Source of the DNA: RBG-16-66-20 sp035308765 | GTDB lineage: Bacteria > Pseudomonadota > Gammaproteobacteria > Burkholderiales > SG8-39 | Direction: 5' to 3' | Length of the DNA stretch: 64,000 bases | Assembly: GCA_035308765.1 (NCBI GenBank) | Contig: DATGGA010000040.1 | Location: 1-64,000, forward strand | Shown here: one piece after another, positions 27,050-34,674 of the stretch | How positions within the stretch are numbered: the first letter of the stretch is position 1 | Layout of the letters: each line of letters begins with the position of its first letter | Notes under the pieces: generated by a model | The model's input: only the letters and a program-made list of their open reading frames with translations | Database searches by the model: none | Told to the model about the DNA's origin: nothing | Position numbers and translations under genes: made by a program

Positions 27050-28057
27050 ATGCCCAGTATAAGGCAAAACTCGCCAGCCGATGCCCTTCCCGACTTTCGC
27101 AACTTCGGGGTGACGGCGCGCGTGCTGATCGTCGTGAACCTGCTCGCCGCGGCCGGGGCGTTGCTGGCCGGGCGCGACTGGGCAAAGGTGCTCGATGTGT
27201 TCGTCGCCGACGCCGCGCTCGTCGAGCCGCCGCTGGTGGCGAGCCTGGTGGTGCTCTATGCCGGCGCGCCGAGCCTGCTGCGCGTGCCCTACTGGCGGGG
27301 GTTCGCGATTGTGATCGCGCTGGTGCTGGTGCTTGCCGCGGGCACGCACGCGATGCTCGGCGAATTGGTCGCCACCAGCATGATGCGCACGCTGTTGCTG
27401 GCCGGCGCGACCGCCGCAGCGGTGCTCGCGTATCTGCGGCTGCACATGAAGGCGCATTCGCCGGCGCTGGCCGAGGCGCGCTTGCAGGCGCTGCAGGCGC
27501 GCATCCGCCCGCATTTCCTGTTCAACAGCCTGAATGCGGTGCTGGGCCTGATCCGGCGCGATCCCAAGCGCGCCGAGCAGACGCTCGAGGATCTCTCGGA
27601 CCTGTTTCGCGCCCTGATGTCGGATGGCCGCAGCCTGGTGCGGCTGGCCGATGAAATCTCACTCATCGAGCGCTATGCCGCGATCGAGCAGCTGCGCCTG
27701 GGCGAGCGGCTGCGCATGTCCTGGGACCTGGACAACGCGCCGGTGGATGCGATGCTGCCGCCGCTGGTGCTGCAGCCGCTGGTGGAAAACGCGATCTACC
27801 ACGGCGTCGAGCCGGGCACCGGCACGGGCGACGTCCTGGTGCGCGTCGAGCGGCGCGGCGACCGGGTGCTGGTGGCGATCGAGAATCCCTGGCACGCCGC
27901 CGGCGCCGGCGGCCGGGCCGGTAATCACATGGCGCTGGACAACATCCGCGAGCGTCTGATGCTGTTCTTCGACGACGAGGCGCGGCTGGAATCCAGCGTC
28001 CAGGGTGCGCGTTACCTGGTCGAGATCGAGATTCCCTACCGCTCGGGCGCGGCGTGA
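27050..28057 (+). CDS. algZ: LytS/AlgZ-type sensor histidine kinase
   Basis: A 335-residue membrane kinase of the unorthodox AlgZ (FimS)/LytS family. Four hydrophobic helices (about residues 22-130) form the sensor. The His_kinase domain has the conserved His155 in RIRPHFLFNSLNAVLGLIRRD, and the ATPase part has LVLQPLVENAIYHGVEPG. Its stop overlaps the algR GTG start. In Pseudomonas the AlgZ/AlgR pair controls alginate and type IV pilus functions. Here the pair precedes hemCDXY, as in that genus. The signal and targets in this organism are unknown. Confidence 0.9.
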   Translation: MPSIRQNSPADALPDFRNFGVTARVLIVVNLLAAAGALLAGRDWAKVLDVFVADAALVEPPLVASLVVLYAGAPSLLRVPYWRGFAIVIALVLVLAAGTHAMLGELVATSMMRTLLLAGATAAAVLAYLRLHMKAHSPALAEARLQALQARIRPHFLFNSLNAVLGLIRRDPKRAEQTLEDLSDLFRALMSDGRSLVRLADEISLIERYAAIEQLRLGERLRMSWDLDNAPVDAMLPPLVLQPLVENAIYHGVEPGTGTGDVLVRVERRGDRVLVAIENPWHAAGAGGRAGNHMALDNIRERLMLFFDDEARLESSVQGARYLVEIEIPYRSGAA

Positions 28058-28830
28058 ACGGGCTGCGCATCTTCATTGCCGATGACGAGACGCTGGCGCG
28101 CGCGAGGCTGAAGGAGCTGCTCGCGGACATTCGCGGCGACGTTGCATCGACGATCGTGGGTGAAGCCGCGAGCGGGCTGGAGGTGATCGACCGCCTGCCT
28201 TCGAGCGCGGCGCAGGTTCTGCTGCTCGACATCCAGATGCCGGGCATGGGCGGCATCGAGCTGGCGCGCCATCTCTGCGTGCTGGAGAACGCGCCCGGCA
28301 TCATATTCGTCACCGCGCATGACCGGCACGCGGTCGAAGCCTTCGAGCTGAATGCGCTCGACTACCTGATGAAACCGGTGCGCGCCGAGCGGCTGGCGGC
28401 GGCATTGAAGAAGGCGCTTGCCGCGGCGCCGGCGGGCGCGGAGCGCATCGAGCGGCTGAGCCACGCCGCCACCGGCGCGCGCGAATTTTTCTCGGTCGCG
28501 GAACGCAACCGCATCTTGCTCGTGCCGGTGGGCGAGGTGTTGTTCCTGAAGGCCGAACTCAAGTACGTGACGTTGCGCACCAGGGCGGGCGAGCATCTGA
28601 TCGAGGAGCCGCTGGTGGCCATCGAGCGCGAATTCGCCGAGCGTTTCATCCGCGTGCACCGCAACTGCCTGGTGGCGCGCGGCGCGATCCGGGGCTTCGA
28701 GCGCGTTGCCGCCAGCGGCGAGGATGAACCGCACTGGAACGTGGTGCTGGAGGGCGTCGCCGAGCGCCTGCCCGTGAGCAGGCGGCAATGGCCGGCGGTG
28801 AAAGGCGTGCTGCCCGAAGGCAGGGAATGA
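28054..28830 (+). CDS. algR: LytTR response regulator AlgR
   Basis: A 258-residue regulator. The receiver domain (about 1-125) has acidic residues DDE at 10-12 and phosphoacceptor Asp59 in LLLDIQMPGMGG. The LytTR DNA-binding domain (about 150-250) includes FLKAELKYVTLRTRAGEHLIEEPL and FIRVHRNCLVA. The start is a GTG at 28054 overlapping the algZ stop (GTGA), and the stop overlaps hemC (ATGA), so algZ-algR-hemC are coupled. It is expected to be phosphorylated by AlgZ and to bind direct-repeat LytTR sites. Confidence 0.93.
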   Translation: MNGLRIFIADDETLARARLKELLADIRGDVASTIVGEAASGLEVIDRLPSSAAQVLLLDIQMPGMGGIELARHLCVLENAPGIIFVTAHDRHAVEAFELNALDYLMKPVRAERLAAALKKALAAAPAGAERIERLSHAATGAREFFSVAERNRILLVPVGEVLFLKAELKYVTLRTRAGEHLIEEPLVAIEREFAERFIRVHRNCLVARGAIRGFERVAASGEDEPHWNVVLEGVAERLPVSRRQWPAVKGVLPEGRE

Positions 28831-29759
28831 TCCGGGAGCTGAGAATCGCCACGCGCCGCAGCCGGCTCGCGCTATGGCAGGCGGAACACGTGAAAGCGCG
28901 CCTCGGAGCGCTGCATCCGGCGATGAACACCACCCTGGTTGCGCTGTCGACGCGCGGCGACGAGCTGCTCGATGCTTCGCTCGCGACGGCCGGCGGCAAG
29001 GGCCTGTTCGTGAAGGAACTGGAGACGGCGCTCGTCGAAGGCCGCGCCGACATTGCGGTGCATTCGATGAAGGACGTGCCCGCCGACCTGCCGCCGGGCT
29101 TCGCGCTCGCCGCGATCCTCGAGCGCGAGGATCCGCGCGATGCGCTCGTCTCGGCGCGCTATCGGAACCTGGCCGAGCTGCCCGCGGCCGCGGTGGTCGG
29201 GACTTCCAGCCTGCGGCGGCAGGCGCAGATCGCAGCGCGTTTTCCGGCGCTCGAGATCCGGCCGCTGCGCGGCAACGTCGATACGCGCGTCGCCAAGCTG
29301 GACCGGGGCGACTACGCGGCGATCGTGCTCGCGGCGGCGGGCCTCAAGCGGCTCGGTCTTGGCGGCCGCATCCAATCGTACCTTTCCGCGGAGGAGAGCC
29401 TGCCAGCGGCGGGGCAGGCGGCGCTCGGCATCGAATGCCTAGCCGCGCGCAGCGACCTCATGAAAATTCTCGCGCCGCTGGACGACGCCCATTCCAGCGC
29501 CTGCGTGCGTGCCGAGCGGCAGGTGAATCGTTCTTTGGGCGGCAGTTGCACCATCCCGCTGGGCGCGTTTGCGGAAATCGCCGGCGGTACAGGCGCCACG
29601 ATCCGCCTGCGCGCTCTGGTGGCTTCGCCCGACGGCAAGCGCGTCGCGCGCGCAGAAGGCGAGGGCGGCATGCATGAGGCCGAGGCGCTCGGCCTGCGCG
29701 TGGCGGGCCTGCTGCGCGAGCGGGGCGCCTCGGAGATTCTTGCCGCGCTGGTGCAATGA
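28827..29759 (+). CDS. hemC: Porphobilinogen deaminase (hydroxymethylbilane synthase)
   Basis: A 310-residue enzyme that polymerises four porphobilinogens into hydroxymethylbilane. The dipyrromethane cofactor attaches to Cys241 in GGSCTIPLGAF. The catalytic Asp is Asp83 in AVHSMKDVP. The arginine-rich TSSLRRQAQ and PLRGNVDTR segments bind acetate and propionate side chains. The ATG at 28827 overlaps the algR stop and gives the family N-terminus (RELRIATRRSRLALWQ). It overlaps hemD by 4 bp. Confidence 0.97.
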   Translation: MIRELRIATRRSRLALWQAEHVKARLGALHPAMNTTLVALSTRGDELLDASLATAGGKGLFVKELETALVEGRADIAVHSMKDVPADLPPGFALAAILEREDPRDALVSARYRNLAELPAAAVVGTSSLRRQAQIAARFPALEIRPLRGNVDTRVAKLDRGDYAAIVLAAAGLKRLGLGGRIQSYLSAEESLPAAGQAALGIECLAARSDLMKILAPLDDAHSSACVRAERQVNRSLGGSCTIPLGAFAEIAGGTGATIRLRALVASPDGKRVARAEGEGGMHEAEALGLRVAGLLRERGASEILAALVQ

Positions 29760-30517
29760 AGCCGTTGGCCGGCAAGCGGATCGTGGTCACGCGTCCCAGG
29801 GACCAGGCTGCGGGCCTTTCGGCGCGGATACGGGGCGCGGGCGGCGAGCCGCTCGAGTATCCGGCGATGGAGATCCGGGAGCTCGACGATCCGGCGCCCT
29901 TCTTCGCCGCCGCCGATCGGCTGGCATCGTTCGATGTCGCGATCTTCGTCAGCAGAAACGCGGTCCGCAGGGCTGTGGCGCTGCTCGGCTCCAGGCCGTG
30001 GCCCGCGCGGCTGCGGGTGGCGACGGTCGGCGTGGGCAGCCGCCAGGAGCTGGAGGCGCTCGGCTTTTCCGGCGTCATCGCGCCGGCGGCGCGATCCGAC
30101 AGCGAAGCGCTGCTTGCCTTGCCAGAACTCGCGAACGTGGCAGGCAGGCGCTTCGTGATATTCCGCGGCGACAGCGGACGCCAGGTGCTCGGCGATGCGC
30201 TCGCGGCGCGCGGCGCGAGCGTCGAGTATGTGGCCTGCTACAGGCGGGTGCGGCCCGGCTCGGGCGAAGCGCTGCGCGGCGGCTGGGCGGGCGGCGTGGA
30301 CGCAGTCACCGTGTCCTCAGCCGAGGGACTTGCGAATTTCATCGACATGCTGGGAGACGGCGCGGCATCGCGCCTGTCGGCCATTCCCGTCTTCGTGCCG
30401 CACGCGCGCGTCGCCGAGGATGCGGCGCGGCGAGGCTTGGGGCGGCTGGTCGTCGCCGGGCCGCGCGATGCGGACATGCTGGCGGCGCTGGTTGCATACT
30501 TCGGCGGCGCGGGATAA
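29756..30517 (+). CDS. hemD: Uroporphyrinogen-III synthase
   Basis: A 253-residue enzyme that cyclises hydroxymethylbilane with inversion of ring D to form uroporphyrinogen III. Sequence conservation in this family is low, but KRIVVTRPRDQAAGLSARI at the N-terminus, the IFVSRNAVRRA region, and VTVSSAEGLANF are recognisable, as is the two-lobed repeat. Identity is strongly supported by position: 4-bp overlap after hemC and directly before hemX. Confidence 0.92.
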   Translation: MKPLAGKRIVVTRPRDQAAGLSARIRGAGGEPLEYPAMEIRELDDPAPFFAAADRLASFDVAIFVSRNAVRRAVALLGSRPWPARLRVATVGVGSRQELEALGFSGVIAPAARSDSEALLALPELANVAGRRFVIFRGDSGRQVLGDALAARGASVEYVACYRRVRPGSGEALRGGWAGGVDAVTVSSAEGLANFIDMLGDGAASRLSAIPVFVPHARVAEDAARRGLGRLVVAGPRDADMLAALVAYFGGAG

Positions 30518-30527
30518 AACTCAGCGT

Positions 30528-31559
30528 ATGGATCCGGTCCCGCAGGATAGTTCGGTATCGCGCAGCCGTCAGCGGGTATTCGCGCTCGCGCTGCTGGTGC
30601 TCGCGGTCATCGTCGCCGCGCTCTGGCTGGATACGCGCGGCCGGATCGGGGCGACGCAGGAGGAGCTCGCGAGGCGCCTGCGCGACATCGAGGGCGAAAG
30701 CCGCGAGGCGCGCTCGCTCGGGCGCCAGGCCGTGGAATCGCTGCGCGATGTGCAGGCGAGGATAGGCGCGCTCGACGGGCGGCTGGCCGACTTCCAGAAC
30801 CAGCAGGTCGCGCTGGAGGCGCTCTACCAGGAACTGGCGCGCAACCGCGACGAATGGCAGCTGGCCGAGATCGAGCAGGTGCTGGCGATCGCCCAGCAGC
30901 AATTGCAGCTCTCGGGCAACGTGCGCGCTGCGCTGCTCGCGCTGCAGTTGGCGGAGAGCCGCCTGTCGCGCGCCGACCGGCCGCAGTTCCTGCCGGTGCG
31001 CCGCGCGCTTGCCCGGGACATCGATCGCCTGAAGTCGCTGTCGGCGCTGGATGTGCCGGGCCTTTCGCTCACTATCGACCGGCTGGTGTCCTCGGTGGAC
31101 GCGCTGCCGCTCGCCTTCGACGAGCGCGTCGAGCGTCCCGCCTCCGGCAAGGCGGCCAGGCCCGAGCCGCAGCCGGAGGACGGTTTTTTCGCCCGCCTGG
31201 GCGGCGAAGTCTGGAAGGAATTGCGCCAGCTGATCGTGGTACGCAGGGTGGATGCGCCCGAGCCGCCGCTGCTGCCGCCGCAGCAATCCTGGTTCCTGCG
31301 CGAGAATCTCAAACTGCGGCTGCTGAACGCCCGCCTGGCGCTGCTGACGCGGGACGAGGCCGGCTACCGCGAGGACTTGCGCGTCGCGCAGGGCTGGATC
31401 CAGCACTACTTCGACGCCCGTGCCAAGGCTTCGCTGGCCGCCCTGGCCCAGCTCAAGCAGCTTTCTTCCGCCTCGGTGAGCTTCGAGCCGCCGTCGATCA
31501 CGGACAGCCTCGAGGCGGTGCGCGCCTTCAAGACCCGCCACGAGCGAACCGGGTCGTGA
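30528..31559 (+). CDS. hemX: HemX (uroporphyrinogen-III C-methyltransferase-like membrane protein)
   Basis: A 343-residue inner-membrane protein with one transmembrane helix near residues 18-36 (VFALALLVLAVIVAALWL). A periplasmic coiled-coil stretch follows (about 40-110) and then a helical domain of the HemX family (DEWQLAEIEQVLAIAQQQLQL). Despite its historical name, it has no SAM-binding motifs and is probably a scaffold for haem enzymes. The start at 30528 lies 10 bp after hemD and begins with a short cytoplasmic tail before the membrane helix. Confidence 0.92.
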   Translation: MDPVPQDSSVSRSRQRVFALALLVLAVIVAALWLDTRGRIGATQEELARRLRDIEGESREARSLGRQAVESLRDVQARIGALDGRLADFQNQQVALEALYQELARNRDEWQLAEIEQVLAIAQQQLQLSGNVRAALLALQLAESRLSRADRPQFLPVRRALARDIDRLKSLSALDVPGLSLTIDRLVSSVDALPLAFDERVERPASGKAARPEPQPEDGFFARLGGEVWKELRQLIVVRRVDAPEPPLLPPQQSWFLRENLKLRLLNARLALLTRDEAGYREDLRVAQGWIQHYFDARAKASLAALAQLKQLSSASVSFEPPSITDSLEAVRAFKTRHERTGS

Positions 31560-31569
31560 GAAGCGGCTG

Positions 31570-31596
31570 ATGCGCGTCTCGGGAGGAAGCGCGTGA
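31570..31596 (+). CDS. Putative leader mini-ORF 1 before hemY
   Basis: ATG-CGC-GTC-TCG-GGA-GGA-AGC-GCG-TGA encodes an 8-residue peptide. Its stop overlaps the next potential GTG start (GTGA at 31593-31596). Its own ribosome-binding site is poor. It was produced by the 26-bp tandem repeat, and whether it is translated is unknown. It begins 10 bp after the hemX stop. Confidence 0.3.
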   Translation: MRVSGGSA

Positions 31597-31622
31597 TGCG
31601 CGCGCCAGGAGGAAGCGCATGA
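31593..31622 (+). CDS. Putative leader mini-ORF 2 before hemY
   Basis: A 9-codon frame starting at GTG 31593 (or ATG 31596) and stopping at TGA 31620-31622, which overlaps the hemY ATG at 31619 (ATGA). A GGAGG lies 6 bp before the GTG. The geometry is exactly that of translational coupling used elsewhere in this window, so ribosomes could initiate here and re-initiate at hemY. Translation is not demonstrated. Confidence 0.35.
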   Translation: MMRAPGGSA

Positions 31623-32812
31623 TGCGCGCGCTGTTCTGGCTGCTGGCGGTATTCGCCGCGGCGGTAGCGCTTGCGCTCGCCGGACGCGTCGGCGACGGCT
31701 ACGTACTCTTGGTCTATCCGCCCTGGCGGATCGAGTTCTCGCTGCTGCTGTTTATGCTGGCTTCGGCAGCGGCCTTCGGCGCCGCTTACGCCACGGCGCG
31801 GCTGATCAGCCACGCGCTCGGGCTGCCGGCGCTGGTGCGCGCGTTCCGCGAGCGGCGCAAGCGCGAGCATGCGCAGAGCGCGCTGGCGGCGGCGCTGCTA
31901 TGCCATTTCGAGGGCCGCTTCGCGCGCGCGGAAAAGGAAGCCGCGCTGGCCTGGGAGGCGGGCGCCGTACCGGGGCTGGCGGCGCTGATTGCGGCGCGCG
32001 CGGCGCACCAGTTGCGAGAGTTCGAACGCCGCGACCAGTGGCTGGAGCGCGCCGGAGCCGCAGGCGAGTCGATGCATGCGGCGCGCCTGCTGACGCAGGC
32101 GGAGTTGTTGCTGGAGGAGCGCGATTTCACGGGCGCGCGCGATGCTTTGCGCAGCCTGCATGGCACCGGACCGAAGCACATCGCGACGGTGCGCATGCAG
32201 CTGCGCGCGGAGCGCGGCGCGCAGAACTGGGAGGAGGTGCTCAGGCTCGCCGCCATCCTGGACAAGCGCGGCGCCATTCCGCCGGCAATCGCCGGGGAGC
32301 ATCGCGTGCAGGCCCATATCGAGCTGCTGGCGCGCGACTCGGGCGACCGCGGTTCCCTCGAAGCGCGCCTGCGGCGCATCCCGGCGGCGGACCAGGCGCA
32401 CCCGCGCGTCGCGGCGGCCGCGGCGCGCCGCGCGCTGGCGCTGGGCGAAGCGGCCCTCGCCCGCGATTTGATCGAGCGCAGCCTGGCGAACGAATGGAAC
32501 GGCGCGCTGGTCCTCCTCTACGGCGACATCGGGACGCTGGAAAGCCAGAAGGCGCGCGACGAAGCGCGCGCGCGCATCGAGCGCGCGGAACGTTGGTTGC
32601 GCGATCACGCGGAAGATCCGCAACTGCTCACTACTTTGGGAAAGCTGTGCGTCGCGGCAGAACTGTGGGGCAAGGCGCAGAATTATCTCGAGGCCAGCCT
32701 GTCGTTCGGGCCTTCGCGCGTGGCGCACCTCGAACTGGCCCGGCTCGCCGAGCGCGAAGGGCGCACGGCGGAAGCGCAGCGGTACTTTCGCCGCGCGAGC
32801 GAACTGCCTTGA
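31619..32812 (+). CDS. hemY: HemY, TPR membrane protein of haem synthesis
   Basis: A 397-residue protein with two N-terminal membrane helices (about 3-22 and 40-62) followed by the HemY_N domain and tetratricopeptide-like helices to the C-terminus (for example LGKLCVAAELWGKAQNYLEASL). In proteobacteria HemY associates with haem enzymes and is unrelated to Bacillus HemY. It starts at ATG 31619 behind GGAGG with 6-bp spacing; an adjacent ATG at 31622 is a possible alternative. Its TGA overlaps the ATG of the next gene (TGATG). Confidence 0.93.
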   Translation: MMRALFWLLAVFAAAVALALAGRVGDGYVLLVYPPWRIEFSLLLFMLASAAAFGAAYATARLISHALGLPALVRAFRERRKREHAQSALAAALLCHFEGRFARAEKEAALAWEAGAVPGLAALIAARAAHQLREFERRDQWLERAGAAGESMHAARLLTQAELLLEERDFTGARDALRSLHGTGPKHIATVRMQLRAERGAQNWEEVLRLAAILDKRGAIPPAIAGEHRVQAHIELLARDSGDRGSLEARLRRIPAADQAHPRVAAAAARRALALGEAALARDLIERSLANEWNGALVLLYGDIGTLESQKARDEARARIERAERWLRDHAEDPQLLTTLGKLCVAAELWGKAQNYLEASLSFGPSRVAHLELARLAEREGRTAEAQRYFRRASELP

Positions 32813-33771
32813 TGGTCGTTCTGTTCCGGCTGCTGCTGGTTTTTCTCTTTTCCTCTTCCGTTGTTCTGGCGCAAGGTTATCCGGCGAAACCCATCCGGAT
32901 CGTTGTCCCTTTTCCCGTGGGCGGCATCGCAGACATCTATTCGCGCCTGATCGGCAACCGCTGGACCGAGACCTGGGGCCAGCCGGTACTGGTCGAGAAC
33001 CGCACTGGCGCCGGCGGCAACATCGCTGCGGAAATGGTCGCGAAATCGCCGCCCGACGGCTACACGGTGGTGATGGGCAGCATCGGCACGCATGCGGTCA
33101 ACGTGAGCCTGTTTTCGAAGCTGCCGTACGATCCGGTGCGCGACTTCGCTCCGATCGCGCTCGCCGTCGATGCCGAAGGCTTGCTCGCCGTGCACCCGTC
33201 GGTTCCGGCGCAGAGCGTTGCCGAGCTGATCGCCTATGCACGCATGAAACCCGGCGAACTTACCTACGCTTCCGCCGGCGCGGGAACCGCGAGCCATCTC
33301 GCCGGGGAACTGTTCAAAGCGATGGCCAAAGTAGACATGGTGCACGTGCCTTACAAGGGCAACGTACCGGCAATCACCGATCTGCTCGCGGGCCAGACCG
33401 CGCTCATTTTCGGCACCATGCCGACGGTCTTGCCGCACACCAAGGCGGGCAAGCTGCGCGCCCTCGCCACCATCGGCAGCGTGCGCGCGGCCGCCACGCC
33501 AGAACTGCCCACGGTCGCCGAATCCCTGCCGGGATTTGTCGTCAACAACTGGGTCGGCCTCTTCGCTCCCGCCGGCACGCCGTCGGGGATCGTCGGCAAG
33601 CTCAATGGCGAGGTGCAGAAATTCATGCAGTCGAAGGAAATCGCCGCACGTCTGGCCTCCGAGGGCGCCCGCTTCGTTCCCATGACGCCGGATCAGTTCG
33701 GCATTTTCGTCAAAGCAGAAATTGCCAAATGGGCGCCGGTGGTGAAGGCGTCCGGCGCGAAATCGGACTGA
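32812..33771 (+). CDS. Bug-family binding protein coupled to the haem operon
   Basis: A 319-residue periplasmic binding protein of the Bug/TctC family. The signal peptide is residues 1-20 (ending VVLAQG). Family motifs are YPAKPIRIVVPFPVGGIAD, GAGGNIAAEMVAKSPPDGYT and HVPYKGNVPAITDLLAGQ. The ATG at 32812 shares its first base with the hemY stop, so it is translated in step with hemY. No other transporter component is present. The position is unusual for this family: it converges on hemF 5 bp away. Whether the ligand relates to tetrapyrroles is open. Confidence 0.92.
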   Translation: MVVLFRLLLVFLFSSSVVLAQGYPAKPIRIVVPFPVGGIADIYSRLIGNRWTETWGQPVLVENRTGAGGNIAAEMVAKSPPDGYTVVMGSIGTHAVNVSLFSKLPYDPVRDFAPIALAVDAEGLLAVHPSVPAQSVAELIAYARMKPGELTYASAGAGTASHLAGELFKAMAKVDMVHVPYKGNVPAITDLLAGQTALIFGTMPTVLPHTKAGKLRALATIGSVRAAATPELPTVAESLPGFVVNNWVGLFAPAGTPSGIVGKLNGEVQKFMQSKEIAARLASEGARFVPMTPDQFGIFVKAEIAKWAPVVKASGAKSD

Positions 33772-33776
33772 TCCGG

Positions 33777-34670
33777 CTAGACCCAGTCCCTCGGCTTGAG
33801 GAAATCGGCATAGAGCTTCGCCTCGGGCGAGCCGGGGGTGGGCGCCCAGCCGTAGCGCCAGGTGACGGCGGGCGGCATCGACATCAGGATCGACTCGGTG
33901 CGGCCGCCCGATTGAAGGCCGAAGAGGGTGCCGCGGTCGTAGACCAGGTTGAATTCCACGTAGCGTCCGCGGCGATAGGCCTGGAAGGCGCGCTCGGCGC
34001 CGCCGTACGGCATGGCGCGGCGGCGCTCGACGATGGGCGCGTAGGCGGTGATGAAATGGTCGCCTACCGAGCGCACCAGCGCGAACGCCGTCTCGAAATC
34101 CGGCTCCGCGAGATCGTCGAAGAAGATGCCGCCGATGCCGCGCGCCTCGTTGCGGTGCCTGAGGAAGAAATATTCGTCGCACCATTTCTTGTAGCGCGCA
34201 TACAGGTCAACCCCGCGCCCCGCGCCATAGGGCTCCAGCGCGCGTTTGCAGGTGGCGTGGAAGTGCTTCGCGTCGTCCTCGAAGCCGTAGTAGGGCGTGA
34301 GGTCCATGCCGCCGCCGAACCACCAGGTCGCACCCGAAGAAAAGAAGCGCACGTTCAGGTGGACCGTAGGGCAGTAGGGGTTGCGCGGATGCAGCACCAG
34401 CGATACTCCCATCGCCTCGTAGCGCTGCCCGGCGAGTTCGGGGCGAGACGCCGACGCGCTGGGTGGCAGCTTGCTTCCCGAGACGTGCGAGAAACCGGCG
34501 CCGGCGCGCTCGAAGAGATTGCCTTCTTCCAGGTAGCAGGTCGAACCGCCGCCGCCCTCGGCGCGCTCCCAGCGGTCGGTGGCGAACGGCGCGCCGTCCA
34601 GCGATTCGAGCGCCGCGACGATGCGCGCCTGCAGCGCGGTGAAGTAATCGCGGACCGGGCGCGTATCCAC
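33777..34670 (-). CDS. hemF: Oxygen-dependent coproporphyrinogen-III oxidase
   Basis: A 297-residue enzyme that oxidatively decarboxylates coproporphyrinogen III to protoporphyrinogen IX using O2. Diagnostic segments are HPRNPYCPTVHLNVRFF, WWFGGGMDLTPYYGFEDDAKHFH and GIGGIFFDDL. Its presence indicates an aerobic route. It is the last gene of the dusB-fis-purH-purD-hemF run, 4 bp after purD. Confidence 0.96.
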   Translation of the reverse strand: MDTRPVRDYFTALQARIVAALESLDGAPFATDRWERAEGGGGSTCYLEEGNLFERAGAGFSHVSGSKLPPSASASRPELAGQRYEAMGVSLVLHPRNPYCPTVHLNVRFFSSGATWWFGGGMDLTPYYGFEDDAKHFHATCKRALEPYGAGRGVDLYARYKKWCDEYFFLRHRNEARGIGGIFFDDLAEPDFETAFALVRSVGDHFITAYAPIVERRRAMPYGGAERAFQAYRRGRYVEFNLVYDRGTLFGLQSGGRTESILMSMPPAVTWRYGWAPTPGSPEAKLYADFLKPRDWV

Positions 34671-34674
34671 GCCC

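Larger units (their letters stand above)
31561..31631 (+). repeat. 26-bp tandem repeat covering the hemY ribosome-binding site and start
   Basis: Unit 1 is 31561-31586 and unit 2 is 31587-31612; a third, partial copy (from 31613) runs into hemY itself. Units 1 and 2 end in GGAGG, so two Shine-Dalgarno sequences precede near-identical start regions (units 2 and 3). The first two units encode minimal peptides (MRVSGGSA and MRAPGGSA types), each stopping at a TGA that overlaps the next start codon. Confidence 0.85.
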
